Position numbers and translations under genes: made by a program
Shown: positions 41,662-50,617 of the stretch, piece by piece
Layout of the letters: every line of letters begins with the position of its first letter
Numbering within the stretch: the stretch's first letter is position 1
The notes under the pieces: model-generated
What the model was told of the DNA's origin: nothing
The model's database searches: none
What the model saw: only the letters and a program-made list of their open reading frames with translations
Assembly (NCBI RefSeq): GCF_026790145.1
Contig: NZ_JALAMS010000026.1
Coordinates: 69,989-133,988, forward strand
Length of the DNA stretch: 64,000 bases
Source: Bacillus_I endophytica_A
GTDB lineage: Bacteria; Bacillota; Bacilli; Bacillales; Bacillaceae_H
Direction: 5' to 3'

Positions 41662-42715
41662 ATAAAATGCTCAAATGAGGAAAATCTAAATTTGTATCTA
41701 CTTCTCCTTTGATTTTCGTAACTACATTTTTTTGTCCTTTTATCCAATCATAAAAAGAAAAAATTACAGGACGACGATTTTCTCCAACTCCAATATATAC
41801 TCGCCCTGTTTTTGGAGCATAAACAGAAGAATGAATCGTTCCTGCCGAGTTTCTGTAGTCGCGTTTAAAAAACGGATAATCTGTATGATTAAAAAGCTCA
41901 AATGCTCCATACGGTGTTAGCGGATTTTCTAATGCTTCTTCAAGTTTTGCTAGTCTTTCTTTTGACTCAACAAGATGACGGCGGTTTTCATCTTGAAGTT
42001 CACCAGATCTAAAATGATTGGAGCATGCAAGACTTCTTCCATATGAAACGCTAACTCCGCGTGGAGATGCTTCAACAATTGCAGCACGGTCATTTTTATC
42101 GTTCATCGTATAGTTAAACGAGTGGCGGTGTGGAATATTTCTTAATACTTCTACTGCTTCTTCTGTTGTTTGACATGTATCAAGAATAAACCGCGCAATG
42201 GAGCAGCAAATAAATCCGTCTCCTGCTTTCTTCCGATGTACGAAATGATACCCAATTGAAAGTCCCTTTTCATTCATTCCGTCCATACGTCCAATCAACC
42301 TTTGAGCAAATCCGATACTTGCATATGCTTCGCACGGTTGCCAAAGTAAAAAGCGACCATCATATGTTTTAGGATGGTAATCATAGTTTCGAGCATAAAA
42401 GCCTTCCGCCATAAGAGCGGAGCACCCTGACTTTTTCCATTCTCCTTGGTAGCCGCTATACTCATGCACAACGTCTTCTAATCGCCACTCCATTCCATCT
42501 GAAATGCCTTCAAGCTCTTCCCATATGTGTGGTGCAAACTCTTCTACTCTCTTACGCGCTTCTTTTATTTGGATGGGGTAGCTTCTTAATGACTTCTTTC
42601 TTCGTCTTTTATGCGACTCATACAAAATTGTTCCTTTATGCCATTTACCAAGCATGTGGCCAAGTTCATATGATGTTCCTCTTCCTTGCTTAACGTTCAC
42701 AAAAATGGATTGCAT
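41660..42715 (-). CDS. C45 family autoproteolytic acyltransferase/hydrolase
   Basis: Ntn-type hydrolase of 351 residues related to acyl-CoA:6-aminopenicillanate acyltransferase (peptidase family C45). The predicted nucleophile is the Cys in KKSGCSALMA near residue 97, followed by the family pattern FYARNYDYHP; NEKGLSIGYHFVHR and RAAIVEASPRG are further conserved segments. Such proenzymes cleave themselves before the Cys. Bacterial members hydrolyse amides such as acyl-amino acids, bile salts or signals; substrate here unknown. Single gene flanked by terminators. Confidence 0.85.
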   Translation of the reverse strand: MQSIFVNVKQGRGTSYELGHMLGKWHKGTILYESHKRRRKKSLRSYPIQIKEARKRVEEFAPHIWEELEGISDGMEWRLEDVVHEYSGYQGEWKKSGCSALMAEGFYARNYDYHPKTYDGRFLLWQPCEAYASIGFAQRLIGRMDGMNEKGLSIGYHFVHRKKAGDGFICCSIARFILDTCQTTEEAVEVLRNIPHRHSFNYTMNDKNDRAAIVEASPRGVSVSYGRSLACSNHFRSGELQDENRRHLVESKERLAKLEEALENPLTPYGAFELFNHTDYPFFKRDYRNSAGTIHSSVYAPKTGRVYIGVGENRRPVIFSFYDWIKGQKNVVTKIKGEVDTNLDFPHLSIL

Positions 42716-42749
42716 AGTCTCAACTCCAAACTCTGTTTTTAAGAGAAAA

Positions 42750-42783
42750 AGAGCTTCTTATCCTTATAGGAATAAGAAGCTCT
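42750..42783 (-). terminator. Terminator of the VWA/AAA+ operon
   Basis: AGAGCTTCTTAT / ATAAGAAGCTCT with an 11-base partly paired loop and A's on its left, just past the VWA gene. Confidence 0.82.
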
Positions 42784-42790
42784 AAAAGAG

Positions 42791-44719
42791 TTATCCTGTT
42801 TGAATACTCTTATGAAGAAGTCGTTTTAGAAGTGGAAACAGAACGTTCGGAAGTTCTGAAACGTCTTCAACTAAAATACTGTATTTCCCGTAAATATTGC
42901 GAATTGTAGTTTGCTGTCCTTCATCAATTGGTTCATTTGATAAAAAGACGTTGATTACTTCAATTCCCTGTTTGCGCGCGAGTAAAACAGCTTCGTGTGT
43001 ATCAACAACTCCGTTTTGCTCATATCCCATTGCAGCAGGCTCTCCATCTGAAAAAACAAGCAGAAACTTTTGTTTTTCACTGCGCTTCATTAAACTTTGA
43101 GAAGCGTGACGAATTGCAAAGCCGTCTCGGTTATCTTCCATTGGTTCAAGCTGCATAATTTCAGATCCGCTTTCTTTCTTATACGATGAAGAGAAATCAA
43201 TAACATGTTGAAAATAGTTTGGCTGATACGTTTCTGTTGCATCGTTTGTATCTTCCCAAAAGCCGACAATTTCATGTGGTACGTGTACAGATTTTAATGC
43301 TTCATGAAAAAGAGTAATGCCAAGCTTTGTTTGCTCCATTTTGTCGAACATGGAGGCTGAACAATCGACAAGAAGCGAGAATACAGCATCAATTTCATGA
43401 GATGGATCGTTCTTTTTATGAAAAAGCCGCGGATTGTCGTCTGTTGCAAGACGAAGCAAGTTTTTTTGATTTAAACGCCCGAAATGTAGATCAGTGCGAG
43501 GTAAAATCCGCTTATGCTCAAGTGTTTTCGAAATCATTTGTTTTAACCGCTTTTGATATGGTGCAATTTCTTTTACATTTGCACTGTACTGTGAACGCTC
43601 CTCTGACGTTGGGCGCGTTTTTTCTTTTACTAATGCTTTTGCATAGCGATTGTCTTTTCCAAACGACTCATCTCCGCCTTCTTGTGGTTCTTCTTTTCTT
43701 GTTTCAAGCGCTTCTAGCTTTGAATAATCGTTCCGCTTTGCTTTTTTAGATTGCCCTTGAACAACACCTAGCGCTTGATCTCCGTCTTCCCCTTCACGAA
43801 CAGCGTCATCTCCACCTAAATCTGTTTTTGAACCTTGCTCTAGATCAAACTGAAGGAAACTTTCCGTTGCTTTACTTGTTTCTTGATGCCATGTTGGCAG
43901 TTTATCTTCGTGAATGTCTTCTTCCCCTGACTTCTCACCTTTAATCACATCATCATTTTTAAGCTTAGATTTTCTTTTTAAATCATCAAACGTTAATCCT
44001 TGCTGTAGCTCTTCATAATTAAAATCTGGAAGAAGGAAATACGTGTTTAACATATCTTTTTCAAGCACTTCTTCTAACACATCGCTTATCTCTTCGCAAA
44101 TACGCGTCACCTCACGCGTTGTCTTAGCTTCAAAGGTGCGCATAATTTGCTCGCGTAAAAATGGAATCACTCGGTCAATATCAGGTTGAATAGACGGAAG
44201 TTCTTCAAAGGGATTATCTACTGTTGCTAGCACATATAAAGCACAAAAAAGTGCGTCAGTGTGAATGTTACGCTCCACATTAAAGCGAAGCTGTGTGCTA
44301 AAGTACGTCTTATACATTTCTCTTCGCTTTAAAAATACTTTTTTCGTACCTGGTCGGTCTTTTTTGCAATCTTCTTCAAGACGCAAATTTTCAAATACCA
44401 TAAACAATTGGCGCGCGAAACTTTGAACAGGCGAGCGACGAATATGCTTTACATAACGAGCAATGGCCCCGTAATCACCATGGGTAATTTCCGTGCTTCG
44501 CAAAAACACGTCGCTTTTTAAGCCTGCTACTGTTTCCTCATGTGGACGCTGCCCCCAGAAATGGCTTAGGTACATTTTTTTTAAATATGGATCATAGTAG
44601 GAAGAAACGCGATACTCAATCTCCATTTCTTCATCTTTTGTCAGCGTTCGAGCTAAGTCTTCGAGCTCCATAAATAGAAAAGAATCAATTTGACTATCAT
44701 TGAATTTAATAAACTTCAT
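42791..44719 (-). CDS. yojO: VWA-domain protein partnering a MoxR-type ATPase (YojO/NorD/CbbO-like)
   Basis: 642 residues. A long helical N-terminal region (1-240), a charged low-complexity middle (about 255-350), then a C-terminal von Willebrand A domain with MIDAS motif LVDCSASM near 450 and VFSDGEPAAMG near 560. Matches B. subtilis YojO in size and layout. NorD/CbbO-type proteins bind a MoxR AAA+ ATPase, encoded just upstream here, and remodel a target enzyme (for example nitric-oxide reductase or Rubisco). The target in bacilli is unknown. Starts 12 bases after the ATPase gene. Confidence 0.9.
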   Translation of the reverse strand: MKFIKFNDSQIDSFLFMELEDLARTLTKDEEMEIEYRVSSYYDPYLKKMYLSHFWGQRPHEETVAGLKSDVFLRSTEITHGDYGAIARYVKHIRRSPVQSFARQLFMVFENLRLEEDCKKDRPGTKKVFLKRREMYKTYFSTQLRFNVERNIHTDALFCALYVLATVDNPFEELPSIQPDIDRVIPFLREQIMRTFEAKTTREVTRICEEISDVLEEVLEKDMLNTYFLLPDFNYEELQQGLTFDDLKRKSKLKNDDVIKGEKSGEEDIHEDKLPTWHQETSKATESFLQFDLEQGSKTDLGGDDAVREGEDGDQALGVVQGQSKKAKRNDYSKLEALETRKEEPQEGGDESFGKDNRYAKALVKEKTRPTSEERSQYSANVKEIAPYQKRLKQMISKTLEHKRILPRTDLHFGRLNQKNLLRLATDDNPRLFHKKNDPSHEIDAVFSLLVDCSASMFDKMEQTKLGITLFHEALKSVHVPHEIVGFWEDTNDATETYQPNYFQHVIDFSSSYKKESGSEIMQLEPMEDNRDGFAIRHASQSLMKRSEKQKFLLVFSDGEPAAMGYEQNGVVDTHEAVLLARKQGIEVINVFLSNEPIDEGQQTTIRNIYGKYSILVEDVSELPNVLFPLLKRLLHKSIQTG

Positions 44720-44730
44720 GAAACAACACC

Positions 44731-45597
44731 TTACTCAAAAAGAGTTTCAGCAATATTTTGGACAGCAGCCTTTTCACGCTCATCTTCTAGTTTTTGAACA
44801 ATACCACGCTCAATTGCTCGAAGCGGCGGCATATAAAGAGCAAGATCACACGTATCAATAAGCGCTCTAATTGAAGCTGCTTCTTCTGAAACTTGTCCGT
44901 TTTCTACTTGTGTAATTAAATCTGTTGAAAGTCTTACAAACTTATCAATCATTTTCTCGTCATTAAGGCGAGATTGTGAAGAAAGAACCGCTTTTAAGCT
45001 TTCTCCTTTAATATATGGAACATCAATAATGATGAAACGGTTTTTAAGTGCTTCATTCAAAGGTACTGTCCCAACATATCCTTCATTGATTGCAGCAATA
45101 ACGCCAAACGTTTGCTCACCGCGTACAACTTCACCTGTAAACGGGTTTGTAATCATTTTACGATAGTCAAGTACCCCGTTTAAGATTGGCAATGTTTCGG
45201 GCTTTGCCATATTAATTTCGTCAATGTATAGAAGATGACCCTTTGTCATGGCTTGAATAACAGGTCCTGGAACAAAATCAATGTTTGTTTCTCCTCCGCT
45301 TGTATGAATTGTTTTAAATCCAAGCAACGCTTCGGCATCAAGATCAACTGAACAGTTTACACTGTGCATTGGCTGTTTGAAGTAAGCTGAGAGTGTTTCA
45401 GCTAGCTTCGTTTTCCCTGATCCTGTTGGGCCTTTTAAAAGTACGTTTTTGCCTAATGAAAGCGCGATAAGAGCATCCGTTATGATAGCTTCATCTTCAG
45501 CCATATAACCGCCCTTTCCAATAAGGCGCTCATCGTCTTGATATGCTCCTTGTTGTCTTTCTTCAATAAGATTTTCAATTTCTTTTGGTATGTTCAT
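44731..45597 (-). CDS. yojN: MoxR-type AAA+ ATPase (YojN/NorQ/CbbQ-like)
   Basis: 288 residues from the ATG at 45597 (AAAGGA upstream); a GTG 12 codons earlier has no ribosome site. Walker A GPTGSGKTKLAE near 58, Walker B LLYIDEINMAKPE near 120, sensor 1 FGVIAAINEG near 165 and arginine region ALKNRFIIIDV, typical of MoxR/CbbQ. It works with the VWA partner as a metal- or cofactor-insertion chaperone in known cases. Two-gene operon with yojO. Confidence 0.92.
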   Translation of the reverse strand: MNIPKEIENLIEERQQGAYQDDERLIGKGGYMAEDEAIITDALIALSLGKNVLLKGPTGSGKTKLAETLSAYFKQPMHSVNCSVDLDAEALLGFKTIHTSGGETNIDFVPGPVIQAMTKGHLLYIDEINMAKPETLPILNGVLDYRKMITNPFTGEVVRGEQTFGVIAAINEGYVGTVPLNEALKNRFIIIDVPYIKGESLKAVLSSQSRLNDEKMIDKFVRLSTDLITQVENGQVSEEAASIRALIDTCDLALYMPPLRAIERGIVQKLEDEREKAAVQNIAETLFE

Positions 45598-45679
45598 TGT
45601 TGTTTCGTTCCTTTCTTCCACGCTTTTTTTCACTACTTTTATTGTACTAGAAAGCTTTTTCTCTTAAAAGAAAAATGAT

Positions 45680-45707
45680 GAAAGGGACGCCTGTAAGCGT
45701 CCCTTTC
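45680..45707 (-). terminator. Terminator of the DUF2187 gene
   Basis: GAAAGGGACGC / GCGTCCCTTTC, directly after the stop. Confidence 0.85.
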
Positions 45708-45711
45708 GTTT

Positions 45712-45915
45712 TTAAGCTTTTACTTTTTTATAGTTACGATGATTGATTACTGTACGAACAGGCTCACCCGAATCTGAGTCAACGCCCATTTCCACAATAA
45801 CAGAGCTTTCGCGCACTGTCATAACTTTTCCTTTGAATCCTTTGTACATTCCTTTATTAACTTGAATCATGTCACCAACGTCTGCCGTCGGTTGAGCTTT
45901 TGGCGTGTTTTCCAT
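45712..45915 (-). CDS. DUF2187 family KOW-like small protein (YkvS-like)
   Basis: 67 residues. The core VGDMIQVNKGMYKGFKGKV has the KOW-motif pattern, followed by ESSVIVEM and RTVINHRNYKKV, which is the diagnostic ending of DUF2187 (B. subtilis YkvS). Likely a small beta-barrel that binds RNA or protein; role unknown. No AGGAGG consensus; the nearest site is GGAG 7 bases upstream (AAAAGGAGTCGC). Own terminator. Confidence 0.85.
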   Translation of the reverse strand: MENTPKAQPTADVGDMIQVNKGMYKGFKGKVMTVRESSVIVEMGVDSDSGEPVRTVINHRNYKKVKA

Positions 45916-46142
45916 ATAGTTAGCGACTCCTTTTCATTTCAAAATTGCAAAGCATTAACAATCAATAAAGATTATTTTCATCTGTTTGTTTGCACTATTT
46001 TTTATTTTCATTTAGAACATAATTCTAGTGAATAATATAACGAAAATTTGACTCTTTGACAAGCTATGTTTCTTCTTTTGCAAAGATTGTGGTAGAATCC
46101 GATCTTAAAACCTGACATTATTATACACTAAATTTGCCGTTT

Positions 46143-47405
46143 CTATTTATATTTTTTAGGTGTAATCGCTAAATTTGATGAAGAAGAAAGACTGTATGCT
46201 AAAATTTTACCTTCTTCAACATTTGAAAAAGGTGCATCTCTTAAAAACAACCGCCCTTCAATCATTCCTTCTTTTGCATATGAGTTGTTTACCTTAGCAA
46301 AATATAGATAGTCACAAAGCTCCCGAAGCCCTTCTCTTGCGTATGTTTCAGAGTCCGTAAACTTGACTTCACCTACAACAGCTTTATACAGCTCATTGCG
46401 TCCTTTCTCTCTCATTTCAACAACAAGATCTGGACGTCCTTGCCAAAATATATGCTCTCTCGCCTTTGTTGTAAAAAATTGATTTCCTAACCGATTTGCT
46501 TCTTTTTGGGACAGAACTTTTCGTGCTAAATACGGATGATCACTTTCATCGACTTCTCCCATTTTCACACTGAAGGAAAGAGCGGAACCTTTAGAGTTAT
46601 GATAAAGTTTATACGTATAGCTCATATCTTCCCAGCTTGCAACTAAGTTTTCCCCTTCATATAAAAGGTGAAGTGTAGCTTCTTTTGTATTTTCTTTGAC
46701 GAGTTTTAATGCCCAGTAAAGTTCAAACAACACATCCATTTGCTCAGGTTGCCAAAATGTACGTTGAAAAAGATGCAAAAGATCTTCTTCATTCACTTTT
46801 TTAGCATTCAAACGATTGTACTGTAACAAAAGAAGAGCTGCTTGGCGATACAAACTTACTTTCGATGTTGTGACATCTTTAATCTCTTCATTTGTTATTT
46901 CCTCACAACTTATGCTTGTTAATAGTGAAAATGCAAGATAGTTGTTTATTTTTTGTTCATAGTCTCTCACAGACGATAAAAGCTCCGTTTTTTCACCGTA
47001 CTTCTGCACTAATGAGCGTAACATATTAAGACAAGCTTTTAAAACTTTATTTTCCTTTGTCTCAAATGTTCGGTTTTTCGAGCCGCTGACATATGTCGCC
47101 CGATTTGTGAACCCTTCTCTGCTTCGAGCTTCAATAGTCTTTTTCCACTGAATATGCCCTGCCATTTTCCCACTCTGCTTTTTATGAATATTTGTTGAAG
47201 AAGGAAAAAGCTCTCTTGTTTTCGCTAGCTCTTCCAAGAAAACGGCTGTTTCGTCTTGAAGGAGAAAATGAATCATTGCAAGCTCTTCAATTGAATCAAT
47301 GTGAAAAGATGCTTTTTCAAAAAAAGACGAAAGAGAGAATCGATTTCCTTTTAGAAAAATAAGAAGCATATCGCTCATCTCTTTCAGCCATTCTTTATTG
47401 TTCAT
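46143..47405 (-). CDS. McrC-like nuclease subunit (PD-D/ExK) of an McrBC-type system
   Basis: 420 residues. The N-terminal half is helical. The centre (SLYRQAALLLLQYNR to LFELYWALKLVKEN, about 185-245) resembles the DUF2357/McrC helical segment. The C-terminus holds a PD-(D/E)xK nuclease pattern: GRPDLVVEM near 320 and AVVGEVKFTDSETY near 340, with predicted Asp and Glu-x-Lys catalytic residues. Starts 11 bases inside the 3' end of the McrB-like gene, so translation is coupled. It would cut DNA when driven by the AAA+ partner. Assigned by motif and partner. Confidence 0.72.
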   Translation of the reverse strand: MNNKEWLKEMSDMLLIFLKGNRFSLSSFFEKASFHIDSIEELAMIHFLLQDETAVFLEELAKTRELFPSSTNIHKKQSGKMAGHIQWKKTIEARSREGFTNRATYVSGSKNRTFETKENKVLKACLNMLRSLVQKYGEKTELLSSVRDYEQKINNYLAFSLLTSISCEEITNEEIKDVTTSKVSLYRQAALLLLQYNRLNAKKVNEEDLLHLFQRTFWQPEQMDVLFELYWALKLVKENTKEATLHLLYEGENLVASWEDMSYTYKLYHNSKGSALSFSVKMGEVDESDHPYLARKVLSQKEANRLGNQFFTTKAREHIFWQGRPDLVVEMREKGRNELYKAVVGEVKFTDSETYAREGLRELCDYLYFAKVNNSYAKEGMIEGRLFLRDAPFSNVEEGKILAYSLSSSSNLAITPKKYK

Positions 47406-49380
47406 CTTTCCACTCCCTTCTTATTGTTTCTTCGTCAATAAAATTTAGGGAACAAATGTCATTCATAAACTCTCTTTCTTGTTCAAACAAACGAATTTGA
47501 GGCCATAAAAACAGCTGAAAGGCAGATGTAAAATCTCCTTCATCTTTCGTAAAGAGAGCCACATCCTGAATGAGAGCAGGCCCGATTTGTTCATATTGAT
47601 TTATAACATGCCAAAGTTTTGTAAGTTCTGTAATAAATGGATAGTTATCAATTCCCCATTTATTCATATACCGAAGTAAAACCTTTTCGGTAATCTCACT
47701 TGGAGGATGAATAGAAATAAAGGCAAATCTTCTCATAAAAGCATAGCTCATTTGAAATAAAGTTGCTTTATCTCTTGTATTCATTGTGCCAATAAGTCTC
47801 CATGAGGAAGGAACGCTATATTCATGAACAGCATCTCTTCCTTCTTCTTGTGGGGAAATCGTTACGTTTTTTCCATTCTCCGCTTTAAATCCTAAAGAAA
47901 CACGATCACCTGCTAAAACTGAAAGAAGGGCACCAAATGCTTGATCAAGGTCAGCTCTGTTCATTTCATCAACAATAAGCCACTTATTTTGCTCTTTTTT
48001 CGTTCTATCATCTTTAAAACATTGCAAAAAAAGACCTGGATGAAAAGTTAATGTCCCTTCTCTTGTTGGATGGTATCCTCCAATGGTTTCGAACGTTGAC
48101 CAATCAGAAGAGGCTGTTGTAAATACAGACTGAACTCCATAGCTTTTACAAACTTCACTCGCAAGCTTTGACTTTCCTGTACCTGGAGGTCCTGCGAAAA
48201 TTAAATGTTTTCCGTTTTTCAATGCGGATTGAATTTGCCTTTTTAAGCGTTCTTCATCTTCAAAATAAAGAGAAGGAAACTGCATATTATGATCAAATGA
48301 AACAGGCTGACGCTCATTTTCTCCCCTTTTCCCATATGAAGCTCTTTCTTCTCGCACTGTTTGCCTATTAAGGCGAATGAGTCGTTCATAAGCTGTTTCA
48401 TATTTCTGACGAAGACGTGAGAACGAAAAGTCTTCAATTCGATGAATAACGTCCATGTCTTTATCATACTCGTCCATAATACCATAGCGAATTTCATCTT
48501 TTTCAATTTCTAAAAAAAGTTTTACATGCCCTTCTTGTTCTTTTGTATAAATAACAAGAGAAGGATATGAATCATTTTTAAACGTTGTAAGCTCCCGAGC
48601 CTTTTGAATACAAAGAGGCGATAACTCTGGTATCTCACAGATTGCTCCGTGAATCATTTTCAAAAGAGCACAAACTCGTGCATCTTCCGCCTCTTCGTAA
48701 GGTTTTTCACTAAGATGCTTTAAATAATGAATAATAACAGGAACAAAAAGCTCTCTATATTTTGTTATGCAATAAAGGAAATCTTGCACATCAAGCATTG
48801 TCGCATTTTTTACTTCACGAGCCACAAATGGTAAAAGATATTTGCACAGTTCAACATACTGACTATAGTTATCAACAGCCCGCCCTAATTTCTCATGTGC
48901 TCCGATCATATTTTTAAATGTTTCAAGCACTTCTTTTTTGTACATAGGGTACGACGTATAGTCAAATGCTGCAAGCAAATAACCAAGAAGCGGAGCTCCT
49001 AATGAATAGCCACATGAGTGACTTTGACGAGTCACCTCATTAAGTCTTTCTTTAAGAGGCTTCTCATCGTCATAAAGCGTTCTAAGCACATCTGTACATT
49101 GTTCTTCATAAGTGATAGAGAAGCGTTCAAATTCGAGTAAGCTACGCCAATAAACAAAGTACCCGCTTGATGTATTTTCCTTTTTAAGATAATGAACGAT
49201 TTCCCCAACCGTTTCTTTTGTTATAACACTTCTCTCCATAAATTCGTTTAACTCTTTTAATACATACCACTTATATTTTTGATCATAGTGAGCTGACTCT
49301 TTGAAGCGATTGTAATGAGCAAGAGCAATTGTAATAAACTCATCTTCTTCAAAATGAAAGGCTCCAATTGTTTCCTTCAT
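47395..49380 (-). CDS. McrB-like AAA+ motor subunit
   Basis: 661 residues. The C-terminal AAA+ domain has Walker A AGPPGTGKSKLA near 393, Walker B WLIVDEMNRADLDQAFGAL near 468, and the McrB-type sensor/NxxD segment GTMNTRDKATLF near 530 with AFMRRFAFISI following. The first 370 residues are helical, with a segment LLAAFDYTSYPMYKKEV that resembles the N-terminal part of other McrB-like ATPases, and KLFLEIEKDEIRYGIM near 290. No known methyl-DNA-binding domain is recognised. McrB uses GTP; nucleotide preference cannot be told here. First gene of the pair; the ATG has a site in GCAAGAGGATG. Confidence 0.78.
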   Translation of the reverse strand: MKETIGAFHFEEDEFITIALAHYNRFKESAHYDQKYKWYVLKELNEFMERSVITKETVGEIVHYLKKENTSSGYFVYWRSLLEFERFSITYEEQCTDVLRTLYDDEKPLKERLNEVTRQSHSCGYSLGAPLLGYLLAAFDYTSYPMYKKEVLETFKNMIGAHEKLGRAVDNYSQYVELCKYLLPFVAREVKNATMLDVQDFLYCITKYRELFVPVIIHYLKHLSEKPYEEAEDARVCALLKMIHGAICEIPELSPLCIQKARELTTFKNDSYPSLVIYTKEQEGHVKLFLEIEKDEIRYGIMDEYDKDMDVIHRIEDFSFSRLRQKYETAYERLIRLNRQTVREERASYGKRGENERQPVSFDHNMQFPSLYFEDEERLKRQIQSALKNGKHLIFAGPPGTGKSKLASEVCKSYGVQSVFTTASSDWSTFETIGGYHPTREGTLTFHPGLFLQCFKDDRTKKEQNKWLIVDEMNRADLDQAFGALLSVLAGDRVSLGFKAENGKNVTISPQEEGRDAVHEYSVPSSWRLIGTMNTRDKATLFQMSYAFMRRFAFISIHPPSEITEKVLLRYMNKWGIDNYPFITELTKLWHVINQYEQIGPALIQDVALFTKDEGDFTSAFQLFLWPQIRLFEQEREFMNDICSLNFIDEETIRREWKDEQ

Positions 49381-49402
49381 CTTTTTTCATCCTCTTGCAA
49401 TT

Positions 49403-50338
49403 TTATTCTTTCTCTTTAGTTTGTACCACTTTCTCTATTTTTTGTAACACGATATTGCGAAATATTTCTTTTTCATTTAACAGCTGATGATCTCCTCCAT
49501 CTACTATAATGCATGAGGAGTTTGGGAATTTTTTTTGTAGAAATGGCAAGTTATAACGATGTAAAACGGTTTTATCTTTATTTCCTTGAATAAAAGTAAC
49601 AGCTTGGGTAGAAGCACGCGTGTTGTCAAGCGTATGCGTCCAGGCTTGTACAGCTTTTATCCATTCTAACGGAAGTCTTGTAAACTGAAGCGGATCCCTT
49701 CGCACCTCTTGAAGGTATGCTTTATCGCTTGAATTGCGCCGAAATACTCGTTTGAAGCTTTTCACATATGGAAAAAGAAGCGGAATAGATAAAGCTGCCA
49801 GCTGCCACCCTTTCATCCGGACAAGAGGGGCAAGAAAGAACACATGCCTAAATGGGCATGCATGACTATCTTTTAAAAGATAATCAACAACAACCCCTGC
49901 CCCTGTGCTATGTGCCACAACAAATGGAGGAAACTCTTTTTGACAATATGTATGAATAAAATGTGAGAATGCTTCTCTATATTGAGAAAACTCTGTAATC
50001 GTCGCTTTCTCTCCTGTAGAGAGACCGTGACCTTGTAAATCATAGCATATAACTTCATATTTCATATTTGTAAAATAGCGGATAGCATGCTTTAATGTTG
50101 CGCTATGATCATAATAGCCGTGAAGAACTATAATTGTTCCACGCTTATTTTCGGGACGAAAACGCTGCATGAAGAAAGATTGTGAACAATGGTTAAAAAA
50201 ACCGAACTCATACTGAAGGTTTGACACATCTAGCTTATAAAACTGAAGATAGTCCGTAATTTGATGATACTCTTCCTTTTGCTGATACAAAGTTGGAAAT
50301 GGAAACTGTTCTTTATCTAGCGATTGAAAACTATACAT
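49403..50338 (-). CDS. Alpha/beta hydrolase, lysophospholipase/monoglyceride-lipase type
   Basis: 311 residues. Oxyanion segment VLHGYYDHS near 73, DLQGHGLSTG near 102, nucleophile Ser in VVAHSTGAG near 145 (Gly-x-Ser-x-Gly variant with Ala at the first position), acid Asp in GNKDKTV and His in DGGDHQLLNE near the end. The pattern is that of the PldB/serine-aminopeptidase S33 group. ATG at 50338 has GAGGAGG 5 bases upstream. Precedes the McrB-like gene by 22 bases in the same direction, so the three genes may share a transcript. Confidence 0.87.
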   Translation of the reverse strand: MYSFQSLDKEQFPFPTLYQQKEEYHQITDYLQFYKLDVSNLQYEFGFFNHCSQSFFMQRFRPENKRGTIIVLHGYYDHSATLKHAIRYFTNMKYEVICYDLQGHGLSTGEKATITEFSQYREAFSHFIHTYCQKEFPPFVVAHSTGAGVVVDYLLKDSHACPFRHVFFLAPLVRMKGWQLAALSIPLLFPYVKSFKRVFRRNSSDKAYLQEVRRDPLQFTRLPLEWIKAVQAWTHTLDNTRASTQAVTFIQGNKDKTVLHRYNLPFLQKKFPNSSCIIVDGGDHQLLNEKEIFRNIVLQKIEKVVQTKEKE

Positions 50339-50617
50339 GTCATCCTCCTCTTTCTCCATTTTATATCAGTATTCTCTTTTTATCAGAAGAAAATCAAAAT
50401 AAAAAGGGTGACACTATAAGTCGAAATTTCTCTTCTTTATATTTTAGTTGTAGCAAACAAACACTAGTTTTGACAACCTTTGTCTTTCAGCAGGAAAATG
50501 AGGCTTAATTGAAGGAATAGTGTATTAGCATAAAAAGACAAGATAAAAACATAACGATACCAATAATGAATTTTTTAATAAAAACTGACGTAACCCGCTT
50601 GAGGAGGAGTGAGTAAA
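50339..50617. other. Divergent intergenic region
   Basis: About 280 bases between the divergent hydrolase and MerR-like genes. AT-rich; the right end holds GAGGAGG. No gene or defined site seen. Confidence 0.4.
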
